Shown here piece by piece: positions 32,514 to 42,013 of a DNA stretch of 64,000 nucleotides. Each line of letters starts with the position of its first letter. Within the stretch, counting starts at the first letter, position 1. The notes below the pieces were generated by a model, which was not told the DNA's origin, made no database searches, and saw nothing but the letters and a program-made list of their open reading frames with translations. Location: contig CAYVKE010000002.1 of assembly GCA_964451935.1 (NCBI GenBank), forward strand, positions 1 through 64,000, in the 5' to 3' direction. The stretch comes from CALFXN01 sp964451935. Its GTDB lineage: Bacteria > Synergistota > Synergistia > Synergistales > Aminobacteriaceae. The translations under genes and the position numbers were made by a program.

Positions 32514-33471
32514 GGCAGGCCGCCTCGTGTCCGGGTCGGATTTCGGCAAGCGCGGGGCGTTTCTCCGCGCAGACGGGAAGCGCTTCGGCGCAGCGTTCGC
32601 GGAACTTGCACCCCTGCGGAAGGTTCATGAGGTTCGGCAGCGTTCCGGGGATGACCGCGAGCCGCCCCTGGTCCCTGTCGAGACGCGGAATCGCGCCGAG
32701 AAGCCCTCTCGTGTACGGGTGCTGCGGATCGTCGAACAGGTCGCGCACGCGCGCGGTTTCGGCGATGCTTCCGGCGTACATCACGGTGACTCGGTCGGCC
32801 ATCGAGGCGATGACGCCGAGGTCGTGCGAGATCAGCAGGACGCTGCTCCCCTCCTCGCGCTGCAACCGCCGGATCAGCGTGAGGATCTGCGCCTGGATCG
32901 AGACGTCGAGCGCCGTGGTCGGTTCGTCCGCGATCAGGAGCTTCGGCCCGCACGACAGGGCCATCGCGATCATCACGCGCTGCTTCATCCCGCCGGACAT
33001 CATGTGCGGATACCGGTTCACGGACGTCTCGGGATCGGCGATGTTGACCTTGCGGAAGAGATCGAGCACCCGGGCGCGAAGGGGTTCGCGCGCGATCGAC
33101 GGCTCGTGCGTGACGATCGCCTCGCCGACCTGGAAGCCGGTCGTGAAGACGGGGTTCAGGCTGCTCATGGGATCCTGGAAGATCATCGCCATGTCGCGTC
33201 CGCGCATCAGCCGGACCTCCTCATCGGACATCGACAGGATATCCCGGCCGTCGAAGAGGATCTCTCCCGACACGATGCGTCCGGGCGGCGTCGGGATCAG
33301 GCGCATGACGCACGACGCGGTGACGGACTTACCGCACCCCGTCTCGCCGACGAGGCCGAGGATTTCGCCGGGCGCGATCGAAAAGCTGATGTTTTCGAGC
33401 GCCCTGACGACGCCCGCTTCGGTGTGGAAGTGAACGGTCAGGCCGGAAACCGACAGAAGCGGCGGCGTCAT
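32494..33471 (-). CDS. Peptide ABC transporter ATP-binding protein (DppD/OppD-type)
   Basis: A 325-residue ATPase. Walker A GETGCGKSV, signature MSGGMKQRVMIAMAL, Walker B LLIADEPTTALDV. The C-terminal CKFRERCAEALPVC region is the oligopeptide-transporter-specific extension. It is four bases downstream of the DppC-type permease. Confidence 0.92.
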   Translation of the reverse strand: MTPPLLSVSGLTVHFHTEAGVVRALENISFSIAPGEILGLVGETGCGKSVTASCVMRLIPTPPGRIVSGEILFDGRDILSMSDEEVRLMRGRDMAMIFQDPMSSLNPVFTTGFQVGEAIVTHEPSIAREPLRARVLDLFRKVNIADPETSVNRYPHMMSGGMKQRVMIAMALSCGPKLLIADEPTTALDVSIQAQILTLIRRLQREEGSSVLLISHDLGVIASMADRVTVMYAGSIAETARVRDLFDDPQHPYTRGLLGAIPRLDRDQGRLAVIPGTLPNLMNLPQGCKFRERCAEALPVCAEKRPALAEIRPGHEAACHARTGR

Positions 33472-33475
33472 GGCG

Positions 33476-34324
33476 CTACTCCTTCAGGCGCGGGTTCAGC
33501 GCGTCCTGCAACCCGTCGCCGAAAAAGTTGAAGCCGAGCACCACGAGCATGATCGAGAGGCCCGGAAAGACCGCTACCATCGGGGCGCTCCGGAGGTACA
33601 TCCGCGCGTTGCTGAGCATCGTGCCCCACTCGGGCTCGGGCGGCTGTACGCCGAGGCCGAGGAAGCCCAGTCCCGCCGCCGTGAGCAGGACCGTGGCCAT
33701 TCGCAGCGTCGTCTGGATGATGATCGGAGAGATCGCGTTGGGCAGCACGTAGCGCAGGATGATCGACGACTGGTTCTCCCCGATGGCGCGCGCCGCGGTG
33801 ACGTAGTCGTTCTGTCTGACGGAGATGACCGAACCGCGCGTGATCCGGGCGAACTGCGGGATCGAATAGACCCCGATCGCGATGATGAGGTTCCGCAGGT
33901 CCGGCCCGAGCATCGCGACGATGGCGAGCGCGAGCAGGATCCCCGGAAACGCGAGAAGGACATCCATCACGCGCATGATCGCTTCGTCGAGCCGGCCGCC
34001 GAAGTATCCGCCGAGCGCGCCGAGAAAGACTCCGATGACGAGCGCGATGCAGACGGAAAAAAACTGGATGATCAGCGACGTCCGCGCGCCGAAGATGATT
34101 CGCGACAGGATGTCGCGTCCGAACTCGTCGCAGCCCATCGGATTCCCGGCCGATATCGGGGCGAAACTTCTGGAGAGGTCCTGCGCCGTCGGGTCGAAGG
34201 GCGCGATGTGCGGCGCGAACGCGGCGATGAAGAGGTAGCCCAGGATGATGGCGAGTCCCGCGACGGCGATCGGATTGCGCAGGATGCGGCGGGCGACGAG
34301 CGAGCCTTGCGACCGGTCAGCCAT
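33476..34324 (-). CDS. Peptide ABC transporter permease (DppC/OppC-type)
   Basis: A 282-residue membrane protein with about six hydrophobic segments. The N-terminal region PFDPTAQDL and GCDEFGRDILSRIIFGARTS are DppC signatures; the cytoplasmic coupling loop is AARAIGENQSSIILRYVLPN. It overlaps the upstream DppB-type gene by 8 bases. Confidence 0.93.
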   Translation of the reverse strand: MADRSQGSLVARRILRNPIAVAGLAIILGYLFIAAFAPHIAPFDPTAQDLSRSFAPISAGNPMGCDEFGRDILSRIIFGARTSLIIQFFSVCIALVIGVFLGALGGYFGGRLDEAIMRVMDVLLAFPGILLALAIVAMLGPDLRNLIIAIGVYSIPQFARITRGSVISVRQNDYVTAARAIGENQSSIILRYVLPNAISPIIIQTTLRMATVLLTAAGLGFLGLGVQPPEPEWGTMLSNARMYLRSAPMVAVFPGLSIMLVVLGFNFFGDGLQDALNPRLKE

Positions 34325-35237
34325 TGTATCGGATCCTCGGGTCGAGGACGGCGTAGAGAATGTCCACGGCCAGGTTGACGAAGACGAAGAGCAGGGCGAT
34401 GATCACGAGCGCAGCCTGGACGACGGGCAGATCGCGCGCCAGGATCGACGTGACGAGCAGCCGCCCGATCCCCGGCCAGGTGAAGACCGTCTCCGTCAGC
34501 ACCGCTCCCGCGAGAAGCTGCCCGAACTGGAGTCCGACGACCGTAACCGTGGGGATGAGCGCGTTGCGGAGCGCGTGCCGGTTGACGACGAGCCGTCTCG
34601 TGAGTCCCTTGGCCGCGGCCGTCGTGATGTAGTCCTGCCGCAGGACGTCCAGCATGCTCGAACGCGTCATGCGGGCGATGATTCCCGTCGAGGCCGTGCC
34701 GAGAACGACGGCCGGGAGGATGATGTGCCGGAACGTGCCCATCCCGCCCGACGGGAGCCACATGAGCTTGACCGAGAAGAGCAGCATCAGCAGCAGCCCC
34801 CACCAGAACACCGGCATCGAGATGCCGAAGAGCGAGAGGATCGTGGCCGCGTAGTCGATCCAGGATTTCCGGTGCGTGGCCGAGAGGACGCCCGCCGTGA
34901 CGCCGAGGACGACAGCGACGACGATGCTCGCGCAGGCGAGGATCAGCGTGTTTTTCAGCTTGGGGAGGATGATTTCCATCGCGGGGGATTCAAACCGGAG
35001 CGACATGAGCTCGCCCGTGACGAGCCCCTTCACGAACATCGCGTATTGCACGGGAAGCGGACGGTCGAGGCCGAACTTGTGACGCAGCATGTCGACATCT
35101 TCCTGCGACGCCTCCACTCCGGCCATCAGCCGCGCCGGGTCGCCCGGCGCCAGGTGCAGAATCAGGAAGGCCGTGAGAGAAACTCCCACAAGGACGGGAA
35201 TCAGCATCGCGAATCGTCGAAGAATGAATCGGCCCAC
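34317..35237 (-). CDS. Peptide ABC transporter permease (DppB/OppB-type)
   Basis: A 306-residue membrane protein and first gene of the importer operon. It begins MGRFILRRFAMLIPVLVGVS and has LAPGDPARLMAG, the DppB hallmark, plus the coupling loop AAAKGLTRRLVVNRHALRNA. It pairs with the DppC-type permease. A good promoter with an internal palindrome lies about 65 bp upstream. Confidence 0.93.
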   Translation of the reverse strand: MGRFILRRFAMLIPVLVGVSLTAFLILHLAPGDPARLMAGVEASQEDVDMLRHKFGLDRPLPVQYAMFVKGLVTGELMSLRFESPAMEIILPKLKNTLILACASIVVAVVLGVTAGVLSATHRKSWIDYAATILSLFGISMPVFWWGLLLMLLFSVKLMWLPSGGMGTFRHIILPAVVLGTASTGIIARMTRSSMLDVLRQDYITTAAAKGLTRRLVVNRHALRNALIPTVTVVGLQFGQLLAGAVLTETVFTWPGIGRLLVTSILARDLPVVQAALVIIALLFVFVNLAVDILYAVLDPRIRYNG

Positions 35238-35302
35238 GGCATCGCTCCCTTTCCAATACGGCCGGAAAATGGATACACTTGCGGATGCAGGACTACAGAG
35301 TC

Positions 35303-35332
35303 ATTATACGGCATGAATGATCATTCGTTCAA
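35303..35332 (-). promoter_or_regulatory. Promoter of the peptide importer operon with a palindrome in its spacer
   Basis: On the minus strand TTGAAC (35327-35332) and TATAAT (35303-35308) are 18 bp apart. The spacer contains the perfect 12-bp palindrome GAATGATCATTC (35315-35326), an operator candidate. Confidence 0.65.
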
Positions 35333-35411
35333 GCGATGTTTTTTTTTGCATCGTTTCCTGCCGATGGAAGCCGGTTCGGAAAGCGCGGCATCGTTCCTCC
35401 GCGGCGGAAGA

Positions 35412-35447
35412 CGAAAAAAGTTCGTCCGGACGGCGCCGGACGAACTT
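35412..35447 (-). terminator. Intrinsic terminator of hflKC
   Basis: AAGTTCGTCCGG and CCGGACGAACTT form a 12-bp stem with a 6-nt loop; on the minus strand it is followed by a T-run. It lies 38 bp past the hflC stop. Confidence 0.88.
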
Positions 35448-35484
35448 ACGGCGGATCGGACGTTCGCGAATCGGCGGCCCGGAA

Positions 35485-36354
35485 TCAGCGTTTGCCGGGG
35501 TCGAAATGCAGCAGGTCCTTGAAGATCCCTTCGGGGCGAATCACGAATGTCGCCTGCGGCAGGACGTTCCTCCAGATCTCCATGGACCTGAGGAACTGGT
35601 ACAGATCGTTGCCCGCGCCGACCGTCGCCTCGGCTATCAGCCGCTGCGCCTCCTTGTCGCCGATGCCGCGGATTTCCTCGCTCTTTCGGAGCGCTTCGGA
35701 AACGCGGTGCGTGCGCTCGCGGTCGGCCTTCGACATGATTTCCTCCCGCAGCGCCTTGCCTTCGGAACGCAACTGCGTGGCGATCCGCCTGCGTTCGGTG
35801 CTCATCGACTCGTACACGGACTGTTCGTTCTGCTTGGGCAGCGAGACGCGCTTGAAGGCCACGTCTTCGACTATGAGCCCGTAGTCCTTCGTCTGTTCGC
35901 GCGCAATGGCGATGATTCGCCGCAGGACTTCCTCGCGTTTGATCGAAAGCAGTTCCTCCATGGTGTTGCTGCTCGCAATGAGCTTGACCGTTCCGTCGAT
36001 CACGTCGGAAAGGCCGCGCTGCGTCGCGTCCATCGTGCGGAAACGGCTGTAGTACACCTTCGGGTCCGAGATGCGGAAGAGCGCGACGGAGTCCAGGACA
36101 AGATTCTTCTTGTCCTTCGTCACCGTATCCACGGGGTCGGAGTCGTACTGGAGGATATAGGCCGGGTATGTCACGAGAACGTCCGAAAACGGAACCTTCA
36201 TGTGCAGGCCGGGGCCGAGCTTCGCGACGACCTCCCCCCAGCGCACGAGAATGCCCTGCTCGTCGGCGTCGACGACGCACAGGGCCTGCGCGCCGAAGAG
36301 AACCACGAGAAGTCCGAAAAGCGCCAAAAGAAGAATCGTTCGAGTCCGTCTCAT
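35485..36354 (-). CDS. hflC: HflC, SPFH/prohibitin-family membrane protease modulator
   Basis: A 289-residue protein with one N-terminal membrane segment (ILLLALFGLLVVLFGAQ) and a SPFH domain. VVDADEQGILVRWGEV and GPGLHMKVPFSDVL are HflC-like, as is the long helical part with KALREEIMSKADRERTHRVS. HflC forms large membrane assemblies with HflK that surround and modulate FtsH. ATG 36354 follows a purine-rich site; it is 20 bp after hflK, so the two are co-transcribed. No ftsH is present here. Confidence 0.9.
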   Translation of the reverse strand: MRRTRTILLLALFGLLVVLFGAQALCVVDADEQGILVRWGEVVAKLGPGLHMKVPFSDVLVTYPAYILQYDSDPVDTVTKDKKNLVLDSVALFRISDPKVYYSRFRTMDATQRGLSDVIDGTVKLIASSNTMEELLSIKREEVLRRIIAIAREQTKDYGLIVEDVAFKRVSLPKQNEQSVYESMSTERRRIATQLRSEGKALREEIMSKADRERTHRVSEALRKSEEIRGIGDKEAQRLIAEATVGAGNDLYQFLRSMEIWRNVLPQATFVIRPEGIFKDLLHFDPGKR

Positions 36355-36374
36355 CGTTGTTTCCCCCTCTCCCG

Positions 36375-37529
36375 TCACTGGGCCTTCTGCTGCCGGGGCT
36401 GCTGCTTCTGCTGCGGCGGAAGCTGCGGTGATCGCCCCGCCTCGTCCGGCATCGGAAGATTTCCCTGATCCCCGAGCGAGAGGAAGTTCACGACATTGTC
36501 CTCGACGAACACGATCTTCGCCTTCGACCAGCCCTCGCGGAGGTTTTCCATGTAGATGTTCAGCCGCACGAGTTCCGGGTTGGCGAGGTACGCCTCCTTC
36601 AGGCTCGTCAGGCGCGCGGCCTCGCCCCTCGCGGCGGCCACGCGGCGGTCGCGGTAGGCCTCCGCGTCGTTGAGGATCCGCGACACTTCGCCGACGGCCT
36701 TCGGCACGACGTCGTTGTAGTATTCCTCGGCGCGCAGGACGTCCCGGTCCTTCTCGGCCTTCGCGGTGGTGACGTCGTTGAGCGCGTCGATCACGGCCTG
36801 CGGCGGGAGGACGTCCTGCAAGGTCACGGCCGTAACGGCGAGGCCGGATTGGATCGCGTCGTAGCGCGTCTGGATGGTCTTTTTCGCGTCGCGCTGGATC
36901 GCTTCGCGTTCGACGGTCAGAACGTCGTCAAGCTCGCGCGAGGCGACGACCTCTCGCATGGAAGATTCCGCCCAGTTCCGGACGATGCTTGACGCATCCC
37001 GGTTTCGCATCAGATTCATGAAGTATTTCAGCGGGTCCGCGATGCGGAACTGGAGCGCCCACTCCACGCGGACGATCTTGTTGTCCCGCGTCAGCATGGC
37101 CTGTTCGATCGGAACGTCCTCGTACTGCGCGGGAGGGCCCTCGCGGACGGTGCGGAAACCGAATTCCTGCCGCAGGATCTTTCCCGTCCGGATGGGGTAG
37201 AGGGAGTCCAGGAAGGGCAACTTCGTGTGAAAGCCCGGCCCCTTGACGCCGACGGGCGTTCCGAGCCGGATGAGGACCGCCTCGGACCCTTCCGGAACCG
37301 TATAGAACACGCCGGTGAAGGCCATCAGCAGCACCAGGATTCCTCCGCAGGCGACGAGAAGCTTGCCGAAGGGGAACCCCGAAAAACGTCCGCGGACTTT
37401 CGAGAGAAAGGTAAAGCCCGAGTCGCCGTCGTCCTGCGGCGTTCCCCTGCGTTGCAGGCGATACCGGATCAGCGCGACGGCGATATAGACGATCAGCGCG
37501 CACAGAGACAAAAAGAAAATGGCGAACAA
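36375..37529 (-). CDS. hflK: HflK, SPFH/prohibitin-family membrane protease modulator
   Basis: A 384-residue protein. TTG 37529 is the best start (AAGGGGG about 10 bp upstream); no ATG or GTG lies in frame nearby. It has a short hydrophobic start, a cytoplasmic stretch, then a second membrane segment (LVACGGILVLLMAFTGVFY) before the SPFH domain (TVPEGSEAVLIRLG, GPGFHTKLPF). The C-terminus is Gln/Pro-rich (PPQQKQQPRQQ). The two hydrophobic N-terminal segments differ from the single one of E. coli HflK. Confidence 0.9.
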   Translation of the reverse strand: MFAIFFLSLCALIVYIAVALIRYRLQRRGTPQDDGDSGFTFLSKVRGRFSGFPFGKLLVACGGILVLLMAFTGVFYTVPEGSEAVLIRLGTPVGVKGPGFHTKLPFLDSLYPIRTGKILRQEFGFRTVREGPPAQYEDVPIEQAMLTRDNKIVRVEWALQFRIADPLKYFMNLMRNRDASSIVRNWAESSMREVVASRELDDVLTVEREAIQRDAKKTIQTRYDAIQSGLAVTAVTLQDVLPPQAVIDALNDVTTAKAEKDRDVLRAEEYYNDVVPKAVGEVSRILNDAEAYRDRRVAAARGEAARLTSLKEAYLANPELVRLNIYMENLREGWSKAKIVFVEDNVVNFLSLGDQGNLPMPDEAGRSPQLPPQQKQQPRQQKAQ

Positions 37530-37705
37530 GAGATCATCCCCCTTCGGGATTCGTTCAAAGAATCGTTCCCCCCGGACGAAAGCGCATGCTGCCGGCTTTC
37601 GGTCCGGCGAAGTTTCACGAGAGCGCCATATATTTATACAGCATCGCGGGCGATCCCGCCGGAGAAAGATCGGTTCCGCTCCGTTCCCGTCAGCCGGAAC
37701 GGACA

Positions 37706-37751
37706 GGAAGAGGCCCCGTCTCCGGCTTCCGGCAAGGACGGGGCCTCTTCC
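37706..37751. terminator. Long hairpin between hflK and a C1 protease gene
   Basis: GGAAGAGGCCCCGTC and GACGGGGCCTCTTCC form a perfect 15-bp stem with a 16-nt loop. It ends the minus-strand protease gene at 37780. No clean T-run follows on the minus strand. The rest of 37530-37779 holds the hflK leader, with an AT-rich TATAAATATATGG on the minus strand near 37630. Confidence 0.65.
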
Positions 37752-37779
37752 ATGTGAGGGGTCTTACACCCCTGGAGCG

Positions 37780-39420
37780 CTATTTTCGGAGCAGAAGCGC
37801 CGGAACGAACAGCAGCAGCGCGAGCGGGGCGCCTTCGGCCGCGGCCGCAGAGCATCCGCCACCGCTTCCCTTGTCCCCCTGCGTGACGGTCGGCGTGGTC
37901 GCGACGGTCTTCGTGAACGCCTTGAGGCAGACGCTCCCCGTCGGGTCTTCCGCCGTGAAATCCGTCCAGGCGGAGCCGTCCGTGCTGATGAAGCTCTCGC
38001 CGGGGTTCGCGGTCGCCTTCTCGCTGTACCCCTCGACGAAACATTCAATCGGGATGGGGTAGTCGAAGCCGGGCGTGGTCAGGCGCACGACGACGGAAAA
38101 CCGCTCGCCGTTCGTGAGCGGGACCTCCGCGGGCAGGGCGACCGTGTGGTATCCCGGAGTCGCGATTGATCCCGTCACGGGCGCGGTCGCGAGCGTCCCC
38201 GAAACGGGGTCGCCCGAAGCGACGCCGGTATAGATGCGAACCTCGTACGTCGAATTCGGGCTTCCCGTATAGAAGCTCACCGCCGTGAGGTTCTCGCGTG
38301 CGCCCGCCTTTCGGGCGGAGCCGTTCCCGGCGACGAAGACGTTGGCGAACCACCCCTCGGGGCCGTCTCCTCCCCAGGATCGCGTCCAGCCCAGCGGATC
38401 GTGATAGTAGACGGAGTCGTCGCTCGTCACTGGCCCAACGACGAAAGCGACCCCCTCCATGCGCGACGTGTCGCTGTAGGACAGATGGAAGAAGCCGTTC
38501 TCTCCCCAATCCGGGCCCCAGCTGTTCTTGACGATCCACGCGCCGTCCGCCGGAGCGTCCGGGCTGAAGAGCGTCCTGTCGAACGCGTCGTCCCATCCGA
38601 CGAGGAGCACGCCGTGGTTCGGCTCGTGATCGCCGTTGAAGTGATACGCGCGAGTCTCGGGGGCGTAATACGCGTCCGCGTAATAGAATGAGAACGCGAG
38701 CCCGCCGTATTCCATGAGGGCGCTCTTGACATCCGCGTCTCCGGTCCGGAACGGCGTCCCGAGGAGATAGTGGACATCGGTCAGGTGCTTCCGGGTTGTG
38801 TAGTCCGACCAATGGCCCGTCGGGCGCTTGTCGGAGTAGGGGCAATCGGCCGTGTCGACGGGGCCGGTCCGGCGGGAGAGGAGCGCCGCGGCCTCCCAGA
38901 AGCTGCCGTCCTGGTCGAGAACCGGATCGCGGAGCGGATCGACGGGCTTCGTCGTGAACGAATCGTCGCCCGTGAAGGTGAACCAGGCGAGATGCATCTC
39001 CGAGAAATCCGGCGACTCCGCGCCGAGCGCGCCCGAGCCGCGCAGGAGGACGGACTCGACGGAGCCGATCGTCGCGAATGCCCAGCACGTGCCGTGGGGT
39101 TTCTGGTTCTTCACGTGCGTCACGAATCCGAGCGGCCTGAGGTCGTACGAGGCGGGAAGCGTCCGGGCATCCTGCGCCGTTCCGGCCATGCCCTTCAGAT
39201 GGGACAGGTCCAGCGGCGAGGGAGCGTACCCGGTCGGGTGGTCCCGTTGAATCGTTCGACCCCCGGCGATCGAAGCCTGTTCCCTGTGCTTCAGAAACGC
39301 CGGGTTCAGCGGGGCGTAGCGACCCGCCCACGCAACGGCGACCGAGGGACCCGCCGCCGACCAGCAAATCGCGGATACGCAAACGAGAATACGGAATAGA
39401 GCGCCGAAACGACATTTCAT
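37780..39420 (-). CDS. Secreted C1 (papain-like) cysteine protease with lectin-like domain and Synerg-CTERM tail
   Basis: A 546-residue secreted protease. A signal peptide covers about residues 1-32. The propeptide is followed by the mature domain (LPASYDLRPLGFVTHVKNQ). The catalytic set is complete: Q106, C112 (GTCWAF), H269 (NHGVLLVGWDD) and N299 (VKNSWG). Residues about 330-500 match the lectin-like domain attached to bacterial C1 proteases (WFANVFVAG, ENLTAVSFYTGSPNSTYEV). The tail is GSGGGCS, a hydrophobic run and LLLRK, the Synerg-CTERM signal. It is a lone minus-strand transcription unit. It probably degrades extracellular protein for the peptide importer. Confidence 0.92.
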   Translation of the reverse strand: MKCRFGALFRILVCVSAICWSAAGPSVAVAWAGRYAPLNPAFLKHREQASIAGGRTIQRDHPTGYAPSPLDLSHLKGMAGTAQDARTLPASYDLRPLGFVTHVKNQKPHGTCWAFATIGSVESVLLRGSGALGAESPDFSEMHLAWFTFTGDDSFTTKPVDPLRDPVLDQDGSFWEAAALLSRRTGPVDTADCPYSDKRPTGHWSDYTTRKHLTDVHYLLGTPFRTGDADVKSALMEYGGLAFSFYYADAYYAPETRAYHFNGDHEPNHGVLLVGWDDAFDRTLFSPDAPADGAWIVKNSWGPDWGENGFFHLSYSDTSRMEGVAFVVGPVTSDDSVYYHDPLGWTRSWGGDGPEGWFANVFVAGNGSARKAGARENLTAVSFYTGSPNSTYEVRIYTGVASGDPVSGTLATAPVTGSIATPGYHTVALPAEVPLTNGERFSVVVRLTTPGFDYPIPIECFVEGYSEKATANPGESFISTDGSAWTDFTAEDPTGSVCLKAFTKTVATTPTVTQGDKGSGGGCSAAAAEGAPLALLLFVPALLLRK

Positions 39421-39435
39421 GTCACATCACCCCTT

Positions 39436-39451
39436 CGTATGGAAACATACG
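39436..39451 (-). promoter_or_regulatory. Inverted repeat in the 5' leader of the C1 protease gene
   Basis: CGTATG and CATACG flank GAAA, 16 bp upstream of the ATG and next to a TAGAAT-like -10 on the minus strand (39453-39458). It is a possible operator or leader hairpin. Confidence 0.35.
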
Positions 39452-39520
39452 TATTCTACTCCCTGCCGGCCGTGCGTCTTTTCCCGTTGTTCCGCCCCGG
39501 TTGGGTCGGCGTCGCCCCGG

Positions 39521-39569
39521 AAAGAAAAAAAAGGCGCAGCCTCCGCTTCCATGCGAAGGCTGCGCCTTT
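39521..39569 (-). terminator. Intrinsic terminator after the gapped C1 protease gene
   Basis: AAAGGCGCAGCCT (39530-39542) and AGGCTGCGCCTTT (39557-39569) form a 13-bp stem; on the minus strand TTTTTTCTTT follows. It lies 38 bp past the protease stop. Confidence 0.88.
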
Positions 39570-39606
39570 GTACGTAAAGTAATGAGTCGACCCGGAACGA
39601 AACGGA

Positions 39607-40253
39607 TTACTTCCGGGTCAGGAACAGCGGAACGAACAGCAGCAGCGCGAGCGGGGCGAACGAGGCCGCCGTGCTGCACCCGCCGCCGCTGCCCTTGTCC
39701 CCCTGCGTCGCGGTCGGCGTGGTCGCGACGGTCTTCGTGAACGCCTTGAGGCAGACGCTCATGGTCCCGTTATGATACAGAGACGCGTCTTCCCAGGTCG
39801 TTCCGTTCGCCGAAATGTACCCCTCGCCGGCGCTCGCCGTCGCGGCGTCGGAGTAGCCCGTGACCGCGTATTCGACGGGGATCGGGTACAGGTAGCCCGG
39901 CGTCCGCAGGCGAACGACGACGGTGAAGCGCTCCCCGGCCGAAAGCGTCGGCGCGCTGTCGAGCGCGATCGTGTGGTAGCCCGGCGCGTCCAGAACTCCG
40001 ACTTTCGGACCGGAGACGAGCGTGCCGCTCGCCGGATCCCCGGCGCTGCCGCCGCGGTAGACGCGGATCGCGTACTCGGAATCGGGGGCCCCCGCATAGA
40101 AGCTCACGGCCTTCAGCGACTCCGCGGTCGCGCCTCCCGTCGCGGCGGTTTTCGAGAGCGGCGACGACGGCGTCCCTGCGGTAAAGACGTTCGCGAAGAA
40201 GGCCGTGTCGGAGCCCGGATATCCGTGTCCGTTGACCCATCCGAGCGGGTCAT
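39607..40253 (-). CDS. C1 protease, C-terminal part (5' side cut by assembly gap)
   Basis: The frame runs from the gap to a normal stop and encodes about 215 residues: DPLGWVNGHGYPG, lectin-like region (FFANVFTAG, ESLKAVSFYAGAPDSEYAI), then GGGCS, hydrophobic run and FLTRK (Synerg-CTERM). The catalytic domain is missing. The segment next to the gap (40065-40253) is nearly repeated on the other side (40264-40449). This is either the end of the same gene as the fragment at 40264, or of a tandem paralogue. Confidence 0.8.
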
Positions 40254-40263
40254 NNNNNNNNNN
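40254..40263. other. Assembly gap (10 N)
   Basis: Ten Ns separate two contigs. A 189-bp segment before the gap and a 186-bp segment after it are about 88% alike, so the gap length is not reliable. Confidence 0.99.
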
Positions 40264-41545
40264 GGATCGCGTATTCGGTGTCGGGCGCTCCCGCATAGAA
40301 GCTCACGGCTTTCAGCGACTCCGCGGTCGCGCCGCGTTCGGCGGCCTTCCGGAGCTGGGATGACGGCGTCCCTGCCGTGAAGACGTTCGCGAAGGAGGCC
40401 GTGTCGGAGCCCGGATATCCGTGTCCGTTGACCCATCCGAGCGGGTCATGGTCGTAGACCGCCTCGTAGTTCGCCGTCGCCTCCGTGACGTAGGCCGTTC
40501 CGCTCCAGAGCACGCCGCTGTAGTAGGAAATCCGGTAGTAGCCCGCGTCGCCGACATCCGTTCCCCAGCTGTTCTTGAAGATCCACGCGCCGTCCGCGGG
40601 CGGCATGTATCCGGCGCCGTCGTCGCCGCTGACAAGCATGTTTTCCTTCGGGTACGCGTCGTCCCAGCCGACGAGCAGAACGGCATGGTTCGCTTCGAGC
40701 GTTCCCTGTCCCGCGGGATGGTAGAAGGCGTCCTTCGACGCGTTCATGTACCGCGCGAGCGCGTCGTACACGAGAACCACGCCCCCGCAGGTCTGAAGCG
40801 CCGTCTTCACGTTCTCGACGAACGCCTCGTGGGCCGGGAGGTCGAACTGCTGAAGCCCAAGCGAGGAATACGGACCGCCAAGATAATACGCATTTTGCAG
40901 ATGTCGCAGAACCGCTTCGTTTCCTGTCGGGAGACGGTCCGGCGATATCTCGGCGGGGCTGCCTGGGAATGGCCCGTAGGGGCATTCGTCTTCCGCGACC
41001 GGACCGACCCATCGGGCGAGGGCCGCGACGGCCTGCCAGTCCCATCCGCCCTGCTGGAAGACGTTCTGGTTCGGAGCGTACGGTTGCGCCGGGTCGTTGT
41101 CGTAATATTGCTGTGTCGATGTGAATGGCGTCGGCGCCTTGTAGACGTACCACGAAAGATGTTGCGGCGACAGGCTCAGGGCGTCGCCGCCCTGCGTGAG
41201 GATGTTCGATTCGATCGAGGCGAGCGCGGCGTGCGCCCAGCATGTTCCGGCCATTTCCTGGTCGCGGACGGGCGTGACGCGGCCCAGGCTCCGCAGGTCG
41301 AACGACACGGGGAATGTCGCCGTGCGGGAAAGCGTCTTCCCGAAGACGCGTTTTCCGGCAATATGCGACAGGTCGAGCGGGCCGGGACGATAGCCCGTCG
41401 TTCCGGCCCCGCCGGCGCTTGTGTGTCCGCGCGACTCGAGAAACTCCGGCGCGAGCGGAGCGGAGCGCGACGAAAGCGCGATTGCGGGCGTGCAGAACAG
41501 GCTCACTGCGAGAAGGGGAAGAGCGAAGAATGTGGTCCGTCTCAT
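40264..41545 (-). CDS. C1 protease with signal peptide, N-terminal part (3' side cut by assembly gap)
   Basis: The ATG at 41545 has AAGGAGG 9 bp upstream and starts a signal peptide (MRRTTFFALPLLAVSLF). The propeptide-like region (SSRSAPLAPEFLESRG) is shared with the gene at 43480. Catalytic residues visible: Q96, C102 (GTCWAHA), His in NHAVLLVGWDD and Asn in FKNSWG. The lectin-like domain starts at ASFANVFTAG and runs into the gap. Removing the duplicated segment and the Ns would give one gene of about 580 codons, the size of its paralogue at 43480. Confidence 0.85.
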
Positions 41546-42013
41546 GTTCCCAAACCTCCTTGTGGAATACGTGTCGTGGAACGGTTTTTTGTTTGCGGGT
41601 GATCGCTCCGGTTCAGGGACGGGAACGAGCATCTGTCCGATGTTTCCGGGGCGCTCTTCGGAACGCGGCTAATCGATTGTATCGACGGGACCGGTCCGGC
41701 TGGCGGGTGCATCCCTGAAGAGATGCTTTTTGTAATTGTACAGCGCCGCGTCGGATTTGTGACGACAGCAGCGCGGATCGCAACGGAAATCCGACGAATG
41801 CTCTTCTTTCGGGAGGAGCCGGACATTCCGGGGTCAAAAAACACGTATTTCGCGTGGTGCGGAGGCGTTGAGGCCGTGCTGGGCGCAAGAGCCGCGGCGC
41901 AGGCGATGGGCCCTGTCGCGAACATTCCATCATATTTTCGGCATGGATTCCATTTTTTCGTACGAATTATGTGATTATCTGCTATTATTTCCCTGGGAAA
42001 GAGGTGACGCCGG
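41546..42013. other. 468-bp divergent intergenic region
   Basis: No credible gene; short frames here lack ribosome sites. It contains the inverted repeat TCGAT-TGT-ATCGA (41673-41685) and the palindrome GGACCGGTCC (41688-41697), with a TACAAT-like -10 for the minus-strand protease overlapping them (41684-41689). TATTAT at 41983-41988 may be the -10 of the plus-strand ATPase. Confidence 0.5.

Noticed and set aside
41723..41974. Small plus-strand frame upstream of the DUF4143 ATPase
   Set aside because: No ribosome site, no recognisable domain, and it lies over palindromic promoter-like sequence.
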